Assembly: GCA_973895155.1 (NCBI GenBank)
Contig: OZ316898.1
Location: forward strand, 7,440,001 to 7,504,000
DNA from: Marsupella aquatica
Lineage: Eukaryota; Marchantiophyta
Length of the DNA: 64,000 bases
Reading direction: 5' to 3'
How positions within the stretch are numbered: position 1 is the first letter of the stretch; every line of letters begins with the position of its first letter. Made by a program: the position numbers and the translations under genes. Below, piece by piece: positions 1 through 10,838 of this stretch. Under the pieces are notes generated by a model, which saw only the letters and a program-made list of their open reading frames with translations, was not told the DNA's origin and did not search any database.

Positions 1-660
1 TAGTAGTCTTGATACTAGCCTTATCTAGCTACATTGTCCACCGTAAATAGCTTGAGTATATAATTAGTGTGACACTAAAAATATGATGATTAGTAGTCTT
101 GATACTAGCCTTGTCTAGCTACATTGTCCACAGTAAATAGTGAGTATATAATTAGTGTGACACCAAAATTGCAGTGACTCACAGTAAATTATGTGAACAG
201 TTTTTGTTTTCTGCCAGAATCATACTAATTAAAAATATTAAGTCACACTGTTTACTTTGTATTGAGAGTCCACTTGAGTCTCAGTTTTATGCCTCATTCT
301 CAGTGTACAGAATTCAGGGCTAACACCTCAATTATTGAGACCAAAAGAATGACTTCTTGTGAAGTGTAGTTAGTGTGACACCGTGACTCACCCTATTTTA
401 AGTGAGCCCTAAAATTTGAAGGGCTACCTGGTTAGTGTGACACCTGTGACTCACACTATTTCATGTGAGACCTAAAATTTGAAGGGCTACCCCATTATTG
501 TACGATGGACAGTGTAGCTAACCACCCCGACTTCTTGTGAAGTGTAGTTAGTGTGACACCTGTGACTCACACTTTTATGTGACCGAACTACCCAATTAGT
601 GTGATAACACTAATTGAGGTGGACCGTGTACCTAACCACCATTGGGGTTGTAGAGCTAGT
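1..660. repeat. Array of short repeats built on TTAGTGTGACAC
   Basis: A ~90-bp unit at 1-90 is repeated from 91 to ~178. The core TTAGTGTGACAC recurs near 64, 152, 368, 431 and 547, often followed by GTGACTCAC. A second pair of near-copies with GAAGGGCTACC lies around 368-490. At 595-614 the core forms an inverted repeat, ATTAGTGT-GATA-ACACTAAT. No coding potential is visible. This layout resembles the subterminal repeats of a DNA transposon or a small satellite cut by the window edge; which of these is unresolved. Confidence 0.7.
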
Positions 661-1957
661 AGTCCTTTGTTGGCAAGTTATAAAGAAACAGGCATTGTTT
701 TCCAGTCCTAGATTTTAATAGTGAACTCAACTTCCCATAACTAGTGTATTAGTTTTTCTTGTTTCCAGTAGTCTTTATTCAAAGATGAAAAGACCAGTGC
801 TAACTAATAGTTTTGGTGGATGGAAATTAGAGGCATCAGTGGGGTGGGATTGAAGATGGGTCGTCTGTCTCATTAATGGAATCGACCGTCTTGCTACTTG
901 TCTTTCCTTTCGTAAACATTTTAACATCTAAAGAAGGAATTGGTCCTGGATCAATACGGACTCGAGGTAGACCAGATTTCAGTTGATGCAACCCAAGAAC
1001 GCAAGTCTTTAATCTATGTCACCAAGGGAGTAGTCTTTGGTAGTCTCTGTTCAAAATCATTGGTCCACCTAATGTGCAAGGAAGTGGCAGTAGTCTTTGG
1101 TAGTCTCAAGGAAGTGGCAGGGATTTTTCCCAAGGTGTGGACGACTTGCTTCATTGTAAACTTGCACTTCGCTGCCTCGATAGCCATCTCAATGACCAAA
1201 GAACCCTCAGAGTTGGCTAAAAACTAGACCCCATCTCGTGACACTCGAAAAGAATGTCAGAACATGAACACTGCGGACCCATGGCAGATTCACAAGGGAA
1301 AGCCTCGTGTGGAAACAACTGGCTACATTAGGCTCTTACTTTCATCATATCGTGTAGATTTGAAGACGAGAATTTAAGGGAAAACTGGCTTTACCTGCTA
1401 CTGTACTTCGCACGAGAAAATATGAAGGTCTGCACAAGACTCGGGAATTTGTTGGAAAGGGCATTTCGTACTTGGCTCAGATATTTGACCTACAGAGATC
1501 CAACTACTTCCGAGGAAACTAGGCTCACCTCATAGAATTCTCATCCACAAATCTACCTACTGACACGAAAGAAACTGTTCACAGATCTTTACGTTCTCTC
1601 CGTCGACTGTCCAGTCATAATGAAAGTAGTGCATGTTCCCAAACTACCCACTATGCTCAGCTCGCACTGCTCTCGTTGTCGAATGCGACGAATGCTAAAC
1701 ATATCGATCCTGGTGAAAGTGTTACAAGCTACACAGTGAACTGAGACTGACGTTGCAAATCTCCTATCAAATGCGTTGGTGAAGCAGTTTACAGTATCGG
1801 CCGGTCTGATTGAGTTGAATTGCCAAAACCTTGTTTTTGAGTGGTGAATTTTTGGACACTGAGCAATCCAATCCAATCCAAACCAATTCATCCCAATCCA
1901 CTCCAACCAACTGCAATCAACGATAGCACGCCAATCCACTCCCAATTCCAGTCCAAC
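661..1957. other. Region downstream of RhoGDI, no supported gene
   Basis: It holds the 3' flank of the minus-strand RhoGDI gene. A small open frame at 940-1227 (plus) contains a short internal repeat (GTAGTCTTTGGTAGTCTC twice, near 1030 and 1090) but no recognisable domain or splice signals, so I do not call it a gene. Confidence 0.5.
1857..1957. repeat. Degenerate CCAAT/TCCAA simple repeat in RhoGDI 3' region
   Basis: About 100 bases are dominated by imperfect CCAAT and TCCAA pentamers. They directly abut the stop codon of the RhoGDI gene on the minus strand, so they would be transcribed as the start of its 3' UTR. Confidence 0.6.
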
Positions 1958-4900
1958 CTACCACTCTTTGCGAATATCGAACGAGTAATCAATCTCCAAG
2001 TAGCACTTCTCGTCATCGTCTACAAACTGCACCACAACAAGTGACACCGATTATGCTGATTAACATTTTAGGCAAAATTTACATGAACATGAGAAGCATT
2101 GGCCGCCATAATGGTGACATAAAGATTCTCCTTCAAGGGGACGTCAAAGTGCGGAAACTTACCATCATTATTTCAATTCGGCACATTCTACTTCTATTAT
2201 GATGCTGAAGCCAGCTAAGCAGCCAAATCTGTTCTACAATCTGCACACTGCCTATTCAGCATCTGAACAAATATACAGATGGACTCTCACCTTGGTTTTG
2301 GCAGTGTATGAACCACGTGCAAGGAGGCCAGAAGGAGTTGTCTCTTCATCCATAACCTGAGTATAAGGCTCGTGCTGTGGACTGAACGTGCCCAGCATGA
2401 TCTTGGTGTGGTCCACTGCATTCAAAGGTTAGGGCAATCCTCCATGTTAGAAGGGCGGCGTAAGTGGAGGTCCAACGTAATTACGCAAAGAGACAAATTG
2501 AGTACATCGTGGATTACAGGATTCCTAGCACACCGGCAGCCGGGAACAGAGCGCATTTACGAGGCAAACCCTGTGCCGTGAGAAAATGAGAACCACCCTG
2601 GCATTATAAACAGTTTGACCACGAAGAAAAGAGGCCAGACACTCTAACGAGAGGTCCCTTATGTCTAGCATAAAACCAGCTGTCCAGTTGAGCAACTTGA
2701 TCCTCTCCTCTCTATGAAGGGTTGACCTGAGAAAAGATATCAGAGGAGACGCCTCTGAAACAGGGGAGAAAGTACGAGAACTTTTGAGGACAATCCGAAA
2801 TACATGTTCCTCAACGACGCACGATGTACAAGCTGGATTGAGCCCGCGAAACTGGGATGTACAGTAACAGTCGAGACTACCAACATGGGGAAATAAGATC
2901 GCCTGGCTGATATTTATCAGGCAGACATTCGACGCTAAATAAACGAATTCTTTCTCACCAATTTTCTGAGTAGCATCACTGGAGAACTTCGGGAATACGC
3001 CCAAGCAAGAAATGAAGATTACTAGAATTCAACACGAATTGCAAATCTTTGAGCGACGCCAAACGGTTCTAAAACACTGGAATAACGTTAAATGTTCCGA
3101 ACACGACATAAATCCTTTTTCACCGACGCCAGTAACTGTACGACGTGACTCCTGTCAATTAGCCGCAATTAGAATCGCATGATGGTTACAGGGTGCAAGC
3201 TCACAAAACCTGGCAACCGGAAAGTGGTCCCCACTCCATACCAGATTTAAAAAATTCCAAACGCACCATACGGAGGTAGAATCGTTCTCTCCCAAGCGAG
3301 CTGGGCATGTTTCAAGGATCTCCAGCAAACCACGCAGGTCGATATTCGCGCCAAAAATCGTACCACAACTCCAAACTAGGCTTCAACGGAATCCTGAAGG
3401 CCTTTTTCAAGCTCCTAACGACGTTTTGAAATGGACTCGTGACAAAATGAAACACAACTACAAGATTCTGTGAAGGGGCCCCTACTTACCCTGCATACCT
3501 CCCTTCCAAACAGTGTGGACGTATTTGAGCCCCGAGACAATGTTGTGAAAGACTGTGAAGGTGAATTCGAGTCTGTAGACGGAGCCTTCCTTCAGAGAGA
3601 AAGTGACTCCTCTTGTGCTAGTGAGAGGAAGAGGGATGGTGATCGCGGGTCGCCCCGGGGACATCAGTCTCAGCGTCCGAAACTTAACCTCCGGCTCCAC
3701 AACGTCTGCATCATCCCCAGGATTGCATTAATAAAATAGGACTTGGGAACGTGAAGCGTATGGAAACCACATTATCTATCTCTGTAAGTGATGCAGCTGC
3801 TTTCCTCCAATTTATCCGTCTAGTTTGCTTCACCCTGCTGTCCATTCTCTCGAAAGTCCAGGAATTTGACCAGGCGATGACGACGTGTTGAAACATTTCC
3901 CCAGGATCAGAATGTGCAGGAACATGATTGGAACTGCTCTTAATCGTCATGAAAAGACCTTACAGCATGACGTTTTAGAAAACTACATCCATCAACCAGA
4001 CTAAAGGAGGCGCAGTCACGCGCGTTACGGATATAGCTGAGCTCGACCTACTCACTCTCTCGACCGGAAACGCATGAACAGAAAATGATCACTCTATGAA
4101 CATAATTTGGAAACGGTGACTTCGGAACAAAATTGCAAGAAAATAGTTTCAGCAGACTTTAAAGCCTGTGATCGGCATTCTTGACAGAAAGATTGAGCAA
4201 GCTTCGTTAACTTCATTCAAACCAGTTGCATTAAGATCCTATGGCGGGAGACTTTTCAGTGCTGAGAACGTGTAAATTCCTTTACTCCTGTGGCAGAACC
4301 TCACCAGGAAATAAATACATGGAACTTGTCCGACAGGACAGTACAAAGGCAGCAGGAGGTGGAGCAAGCCAATGTATAGTCACAGAGGATGCTCTAAATC
4401 AAGTAAGGATTTCAATCGAACAAATCGATTCCAATCAAAGAGGTCTTACGGGAGTCCAGGTGGTCACTGCTCCCAAGCAGTTGCTCTTTCCATCGCCTCA
4501 AGCTCTCATCCTCCTGCTCTTAGTAACACGAACCAACCAAAAAACCAGAAATCAGTATTCGGCGTCAAGTGTCATCGAGCAAAACGCTAGACCACCATCT
4601 AATAGTTAGACAAACAGGATTCTAGATTGTCGACATCAACTCCTCGTGTTAAGACCATCGACAGAGCGAATTTCAGAACCGCGAAGGAGTTGAACGCTAT
4701 CTCAGGACTTGGAACTAATCTGGACGGACTTTCACCCGTAGCAGAGCCCGTGTGTGAAATCAAATAATCTAAAACGGTGCATCGATAGATCTTTCCCTTT
4801 AGATTAACTCAGGCACCGCAGGGAGTTTGCGTGTGTTGAGGAAAATCATTATTCTGACGTCATTGAGATGCTTCCCTTTATGCTCTTGACCCATCTTGGA

Positions 4901-5599
4901 AAACTAGCGATAAGACCGACGGGCAAAATTGAAGCAAAGGAGCAAGCAGGCGAGAGAGTTAAATATAAGGAAGAGACAGAAAGACAATTCGGAACGTATC
5001 GATCCGCAAAGTTTCCCTTCTCCTCTGTCATTGTACGAATAAACCTAGCACAGCAAGTCTCGTCCCGTAGTGCAAAACAATCCTCGAAAACATAAATGTA
5101 GTTGAGTGAATAGGCCGTAAAAAATCTTTAAGACTTACGAAAGGCTTGCCACGAGCTACCAAGAACTGATGTTCGTCACCAACCAAGCGATGCTTTCACT
5201 GACTAAACATACTCTTTATCCTGATGCACAATGCAGGGTGCTTCAGGGAGGGGAGCTTACCTTATCCTTTTCGAGCTGATCTTTGAGACTCACCAAGGTC
5301 CCCAATCCCCCCAAAACCGACTCGTCGGCAACGGGAGCTGATCCGCACTCCTCGTCCTCAGAATCGTTGCAGGAAAAGGTACTAAACTGTCCTTCAAGCT
5401 CTGTCGGAAATGTATCCTCCGCTTCAGACGGTCCAGCAGGCTGCGCAGCTGCCGCGCTCACTTCTGCTGCCGCTGCTGCTTTTGGTGGAGGGTTTACTTC
5501 CGCTTGTTTCTGTCCCGAACGCGCTTTAGACTCAGATTTATGTAGCGAACTTGTGAAATTGTTCTTCGTGCGAGTCATCGCTGCCACTAACATAGACAT
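1958..5599 (-). CDS. RhoGDI: Rho GDP-dissociation inhibitor (five exons, complete)
   Basis: Five exons on the minus strand: 5599-5261, 4513-4450, 3705-3490, 2415-2291 and 2026-1958. All introns have GT/AG ends and phases match; total 813 nt, 270 residues plus stop. Exon 1 ends with SLKDQLEKDK; exon 2 encodes EDESLRRWKEQLLG; exon 3 holds the start of the immunoglobulin-like fold with FSLKEGSVYRLEF and NIVSGLKYVHTVW; exon 4 has MLGTFSPQHEPY and EETTPSGLLARGSY; exon 5 has FVDDDEKCYLEIDYSFDIRKEW-type sequence, split here as FVDDDEKCYLE and IDYSFDIRKEW, before TAG. RhoGDIs extract prenylated Rho/ROP GTPases from membranes and hold them GDP-bound in the cytosol. The ~90-residue N-terminal extension is Ala- and acid-rich and poorly conserved, so the start among the first three Met codons is uncertain. 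No disabling change is seen. Confidence 0.94.
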
Positions 5600-5697
5600 C
5601 GTTGCTCAATTCCGCGCTCAAAGCCAGAGGTCTCCAACTGATACAGAACGACAATGATCCTGTACTCCTTTGTGTACCACAGACCCCTCACGCACCT

Positions 5698-5706
5698 CCT
5701 TATATA
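5698..5706 (-). promoter_or_regulatory. TATA box of the RhoGDI gene
   Basis: The minus strand reads TATATAAGG about 100 bases upstream of the first ATG (5599). This predicts a start site near 5670 and a 5' leader of about 70 bases. Position and match to the plant TATA consensus are the only evidence. Confidence 0.55.
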
Positions 5707-6839
5707 TCAGCCTCTATGCCCAACCGAACAATGTTGCTTGCGGCAGACGATAAAACCACCGATCCTCATCTCATGAAATGGCCTATCTTCCTAGTCGATC
5801 CACAAGGCCTCGATCCGCAAACAGAAGGGAGCCGACAGAAAGCCCATTCACCACAGCAGCGGTGAGCGGCCCACATTGCGTTGCTTATCGACATGACCAA
5901 AATTCAGTCATTAGACGATCGCCCACCGATGGAGAACATCGCTTTTGGGTTTCAAGCAGGGAAGGAAAAGATGCAGTCAGCTACTGACCAAAAACGGAGA
6001 CATCCCTCTCCACGCAACAGAGAGCAAATGACATTCAAGCCAATGCCACCATCTCTCTAAAAACCAAATCCTTCACAAAGCGAAGCAAGCAATGCACTAG
6101 GCAGGTCTAAAGACAGACCATCATCAATCCATCCCCCACCGACAATTCAAATCCAGTAGTAGTAGTAGTAACGCGTTAGAGCTCTGCATCCCATCTCGCC
6201 CCCCCACTCCCCACCGCAGTCCTACACTGTCGGACCTCTAAAAAGTTGCCCCAAAGAACGTTTCGCAGAAGAAGAAAAACTGCCTCTCGACCTTGACATT
6301 TAAAATCGCCGAAAAATGCTCACGAATCGAGGGATCTTCCGAGCGTCATTGGGACCCCTCACTCGCAGCGACACGGATCCACGGAGGTACAGTACAGCGT
6401 CGTCACTCGTTTTTGCTCAGTAGTCGGTACAGTGCTGTCCTGTGTACGAGACTGCGGTACCCACCTTCCCGTCATCTCGTATGCAGAGATTATTCAGTCA
6501 TTCAGAGAACTGAGAGAAGGGACTGGTCCGACTGGACCGGACTGAATGACTTATGAATCAATAATATGATTTTTGCAGTTTTGTCTGCCCGAGGAACAAC
6601 ACTCATTACATACGGCCTCAACTTCCGCGCTCAATGAATTCACGACCCTGACACATGTGGGGACAATTCATTGGGGACGATGGTTCCTCGATAATTCATT
6701 TATTGTGTCCTATAGAGGTCCCACCAAGGGACCACTCTCTTCATTTACATTTTCTTATCACATCACCCATTTACTCAAGTGAATTAAAGCAGGGTTCCAT
6801 GACCGTACGATCAGGGAGCAGGGGGTCGCACGGATGCCC
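5707..6839. other. RhoGDI upstream region, no gene seen
   Basis: Probable promoter flank of the minus-strand RhoGDI gene. It contains a short (AGT)5 run at 6155-6169. Several small open frames lack domains or splice signals. Confidence 0.5.
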
Positions 6840-7130
6840 CAGGAACAGTGGGCTGCCTGCCACGCAGGGCAGTATCAGGGAGTGAGGGGTGCGGGAGTAT
6901 CGGGGCGCAAGGAGGAGGGCGAGCCCACCCACTCCTTGCGGGTGCCATCGCCCCTTGAGGGCTACGGGCATGCCCCGATCATGCGGCCAAAGCTACCGCC
7001 TATGGGCGGTAAAAAGCCGTCGCCCGACCCGGCCAAAATCTGCTCGACCCGGCTGCAGCGACCGGCCCGACCCGGCTCCATTCGCGCCGCGCTACGATGT
7101 CCGCCTCCCTCTCCTTCCCGCCTCATGAAA
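6840..7130. repeat. GC-rich hairpin-forming patch
   Basis: A sharply GC-rich stretch in otherwise AT-rich surroundings. It has a 7-bp stem at 6994-7011 (TACCGCC, loop TATG, GGCGGTA), an inverted GCAAGGAG/CTCCTTGC pair near 6910-6945 and a GGGCATGCCC palindrome near 6966. A second GC-rich patch at ~8030-8170 has a similar flavour. No protein is recognisable in any frame. It may be a fragment of a small mobile element or the end of an unrecognised gene. Confidence 0.4.
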
Positions 7131-9347
7131 TTTGCATAGAACTCTAGGAGCTCCTGCGCGCCATAGCTTTTCGTCGCTTCAAGGTCCCCAATGCTACTTC
7201 CACCATAGCTAGTGTTGTTGCTGCTGCAACCGCCATAGTTGAGCAATCGTGGTAGACTGATTCAGAAAAAGTTTTTGAATGATCACAGCTGGATTGAGAG
7301 CCCTACGGATGATTCTGGAGATGAATTGAATATACAACAGATTTAATCAATTGACGAAGGAGGTGGGCTGAATAGAAGAACATCAATTATAGACAATCAG
7401 TACAATTTGAGTCTACTATGAGCATGCTGTGTTGACACATTTTGTAAATTGTGCCACAAAAGCAAGCCATGCATTCTATGTCATTCAAACAATCAATAAA
7501 ATCCACATTGAATACACACACCTCAAACGAGAGTCGAATTGTACAGCAGGAAATGTTCAATCCAACTTCAGGCTTGGGCAGTGAAAATAATGTCCATATC
7601 TCTCCTGCAGCTATGACTCCATGAGCAGAACTGCATGAGCTCCCACATATCATGTGATCATCATCTCTCTTTGAAGGTGCTAGCAACGAGTGTGCAGAGA
7701 ACTTTTTCTGATCAAAATTGATGTGGAATTGATTTTAGGTTTGGCTGCTCTACATTGCTGGTCGAGACTTCAGAACTGATGAATCTATGCAAGGAATGCC
7801 TCACAAATGCAGGGCGCATCGGCGATAATCAATTCCAGGAGAGCTATGGTGGAAGTTCGATCTCTCACTCAAGTTGCGGTTGTATCAAAAGCTTTGAAGC
7901 TGAAGCTATGGTATCGGGGCATGGCTTTGGTCTTCCATTGGGCTTGCATTTCAAACCCAAGTCTGGCTCACATTTCTCAACCTCAGTCGAACTGCTACTT
8001 TGGCCCGAGAAAAAAATCCAGAGGCGTCACGTTTGGGATCTGGGAGAGGGTGGGGAGTGAGGAGACAGGGGCAGGCTACAGTCGCCCCATGCGACTGTGG
8101 CCGAGCCAGCCAACACCCTCCAAAGTTTTTGGGGTACCGTGGGCAAGGTGGGGTCCGCGCTCCTCACCGTATGCACATTGAACCTCTCTCTTAGTTTCAG
8201 TTTTTGTCATCTCCTCCATGAACCAATTGAGGAACTTGACGTAACCAAACTCATTTTCTGTCTTGCTAACCCTCCACTAACCTGAATGCGATTGCATAGT
8301 CGCCCGAGGTGATTCCAACATTGTTATGTGCACCATGGTCGCCTTCACCATGGTCGAATTTAAATTTTGGTTGCCGCACTTTTTGAAGACATTCAGTGGC
8401 ATGTCTTCTTTGAAAAGGCATTTTTCAAGATCATTTTGAATTGGACTACCGGAGCAATATACCAACTTGCAGTGACTTCATGTGTCCCCGCGGCGTCATT
8501 GTTTCATCGTGCATTTCACACGTTGGTCATGGCTATTTTATGGTATGTGATGAATGGTTGTAAATCAATTCTTTTTCTATCAGCAAATACATACAAGCTT
8601 ACAAGTTCAATTGAGTAACTAACCTTTTCAATCGTCTTGTACAATATTCCAGGGTACTCAGATATACAATTGCATAGTGAGACTGAGATCTTGTTTGCAA
8701 TGTTGTGACAGTGCAAGTATGTGAGAGAGTGTCGTATAGTTTTATCACAGTACAGGTAAGTGAAGACACCTAATCATTGTACTTGTGTAGAACAACAAAA
8801 ATGATTCTTGAGTGCATTAGGAACTACAAACATTCCCTTGTGCATTGCAAACTGATTTTGTATGACACGATACGAGGATTTACTTTTGTACACCCAATTC
8901 AAACCACCTCGAATATTGTGTAAATATTGGACAATTAAATTGCACCTTTTTAAAAATTCATTTTGTGGTGATGGGAACTAATTGTAGTTAGTATAGATAA
9001 AGACATTCAATTTGAAAATTTTACAAGTGAATAGTGTGTATGGACAATTATTTTTTGTAGTACAATGTCTATTTACTTTTCCATAAAATGCTTGTTAAAT
9101 AAGCTATAGTGGTGGAGAGTGTTGATTTGATGTCTTTTGTGTATGATTTAGGTCTAATGGATCCTTTTGGTTCCTCAAAAACCTTCCACATGGCGCTTTA
9201 AACCCTAAACCAATCAATTGTGAACAGATCAAATTCACTTTTCATCATCAAACCCTTTTTCATTTGCACATCTGAATTGGTATTATAGAACAACATGAAT
9301 TTTTTATGACTGTCTGACAAATTTTATTCAACACCATCTTCAAGACT
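7131..9347. other. No gene recognised
   Basis: AT-rich sequence with one GC-rich patch at 8030-8170. Small open frames at 7387-7686 (minus) and 7755-8181 (plus) show no known motif. I see no tRNA, long repeat or transposon end. Confidence 0.5.
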
Positions 9348-10620
9348 ATGAGTATTGAAGACACATATGATAAGGAGGGTTGCAAGATCAAAAGTGTCAA
9401 ACAATATTGGTGTTGTTATGCTCCCAATGACCTTAGAGGCCAAGCCTGTACTGATTTGACTCCTTCCAAAAAATTATCAAATGGTATAGTTTCTCTTTGT
9501 CGCACCACATTCACTGGGTATTCCTATAGGAGGGGATGCTTGTGTCATTTTCATGTGACCAGATTTGAAAATAGAGTAGATGCTATCAAAATTACTTGGT
9601 TGAATATGGAACATTTCGATGTTGTTGGAAATGTATATCATGGGATGTTAGAAAAACAACATAATTCTCCAATGCACATGTTTCTCCACGAGTGTCCAAT
9701 AAGTGTAGGACATTTGTTGAGAGACTTGTTCAAACTGGGGTGAAACCTTCTGAGATTGTGTTAGCTCACTTCAAGATTTTGAAAAATTATTGTAGGAACT
9801 TTCATTCCAATGAGCAAGATGATAAATATAGATTTTTTTAAGATATGTTACTCTCGCCAAATGATGTTAGAACCGTGAGAGAATCAATTAATAGGAAGAA
9901 AGTGAATTATAGCAACAAAAACCATTTGGCTATAAAGACTTGGGTAGCAAACAACAAAAAGAAAGTATTTTTGTATCATCCAAACGATTCATATGATGAT
10001 ATACCCTTCATGCTAGGATGGACCACCACATGGCAAATTGGCAAGCTTGCACAATTGGGGCAAGGAAAGATAGTGGCAATGAATGCACATTCGGCACCAA
10101 CTTTTATGATGTAATTCTTATGCAAGGATATTTCATATTTTTGCTCATGCCATTCAAAATGAATGTCTACGTAAAGATTGCAAATTTATTGGATGTTGTG
10201 TACTGATTATGGAACCATATCATGATTACAATTTTTCCTATTCACTATCATTGCATATGATCAATTTCAAAATGGTATTCCAGTTACATGGTGCCTCATG
10301 GAATGCTGGAAGTCAAAACAAGTGGAATTATTTCTGAAAGCACTCAAGTAACTGGTTGGAAAGGCAATGGATGAATATCTCATGCTTCCGAATTGGAAGT
10401 CAAATAGCTTTATCATTGATGTACATTGTAAGTCAGGAGATTCTTGCTATCATGTAATATCTTCCAATGCAAAGGTTTTATGAAATGGCATTTTTTCTTC
10501 AATACATTCCCACATTGAGAATAATGATGCTTTTGAATTTGTGTAAATTGCAAGAATGTATTCTTTGGTGATTCTATTAACATTTATTTTTGGCATGTTA
10601 GACGAGCTTGGTCAAAATTC
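9348..10620 (+). pseudogene. Degenerate MULE-like transposase
   Basis: Open segments at 9348-9743, 9845-10114 and 10018-10206 follow each other with frame changes. At ~10081-10125 the frame reads TFGTNFY, the MULE 'D-x-T-FGTN' signature with the leading Asp lost. Around 10230-10420 a frame reads DQFQNGIPVTWCL and LPNWKSNSFIIDVHCKSG, matching the 'NG.PVAW' and second-Asp blocks of the MULE/SWIM transposase domain. At 10591-10611 the frame reads WHVRRAW, the late WHV.RAW signature. At least two frameshifts and several stops make it non-functional. Family placement rests on these three motifs in the right order. Confidence 0.6.
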
Positions 10621-10838
10621 ACTCTTCTTGAATAATTGTGAAGATAGGGAGTGAGTTGTCTTCGGTCTATCTCAGACTTACAGTGAAAATTTTCACATAT
10701 TTTGAGTGACATCATACTTTTGAGTATGATGAAACTACAATTTAGTCTTCATCAATGAGAGGATTTTATTATCTTGATAATAAAGTCTTCCCGAAGATAG
10801 ACTGTGAGATGTCTTCTATATGATGATATTCAAATCAT
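10621..10838. other. Junction between two decayed elements, hairpin-rich
   Basis: No coding sequence. Two small inverted repeats are visible: TCATAC...GTATGA near 10710-10730 and TTATTATC...GATAATAA near 10767-10786, plus two diverged GTCTATCT motifs near 10665 and 10795. It could be a small MITE or simply the break between the transposase remains and the following gypsy remains. Confidence 0.35.

Noticed and set aside
700-740. Candidate last RhoGDI exon (minus LWEVEFTIKI before a stop)
   Set aside because: It lacks the FVDDD block; the true last exon with matching phase was found at 2026-1958.
940-1227. 95-residue plus-strand open frame as a gene
   Set aside because: It contains a short internal DNA repeat, lacks domains and splice sites, and lies in the 3' flank of RhoGDI.
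2525-3004. 159-residue minus-strand open frame as a separate gene
   Set aside because: It lies in a RhoGDI intron (between exons 3 and 4), has no known motif, and the true exons flank it.
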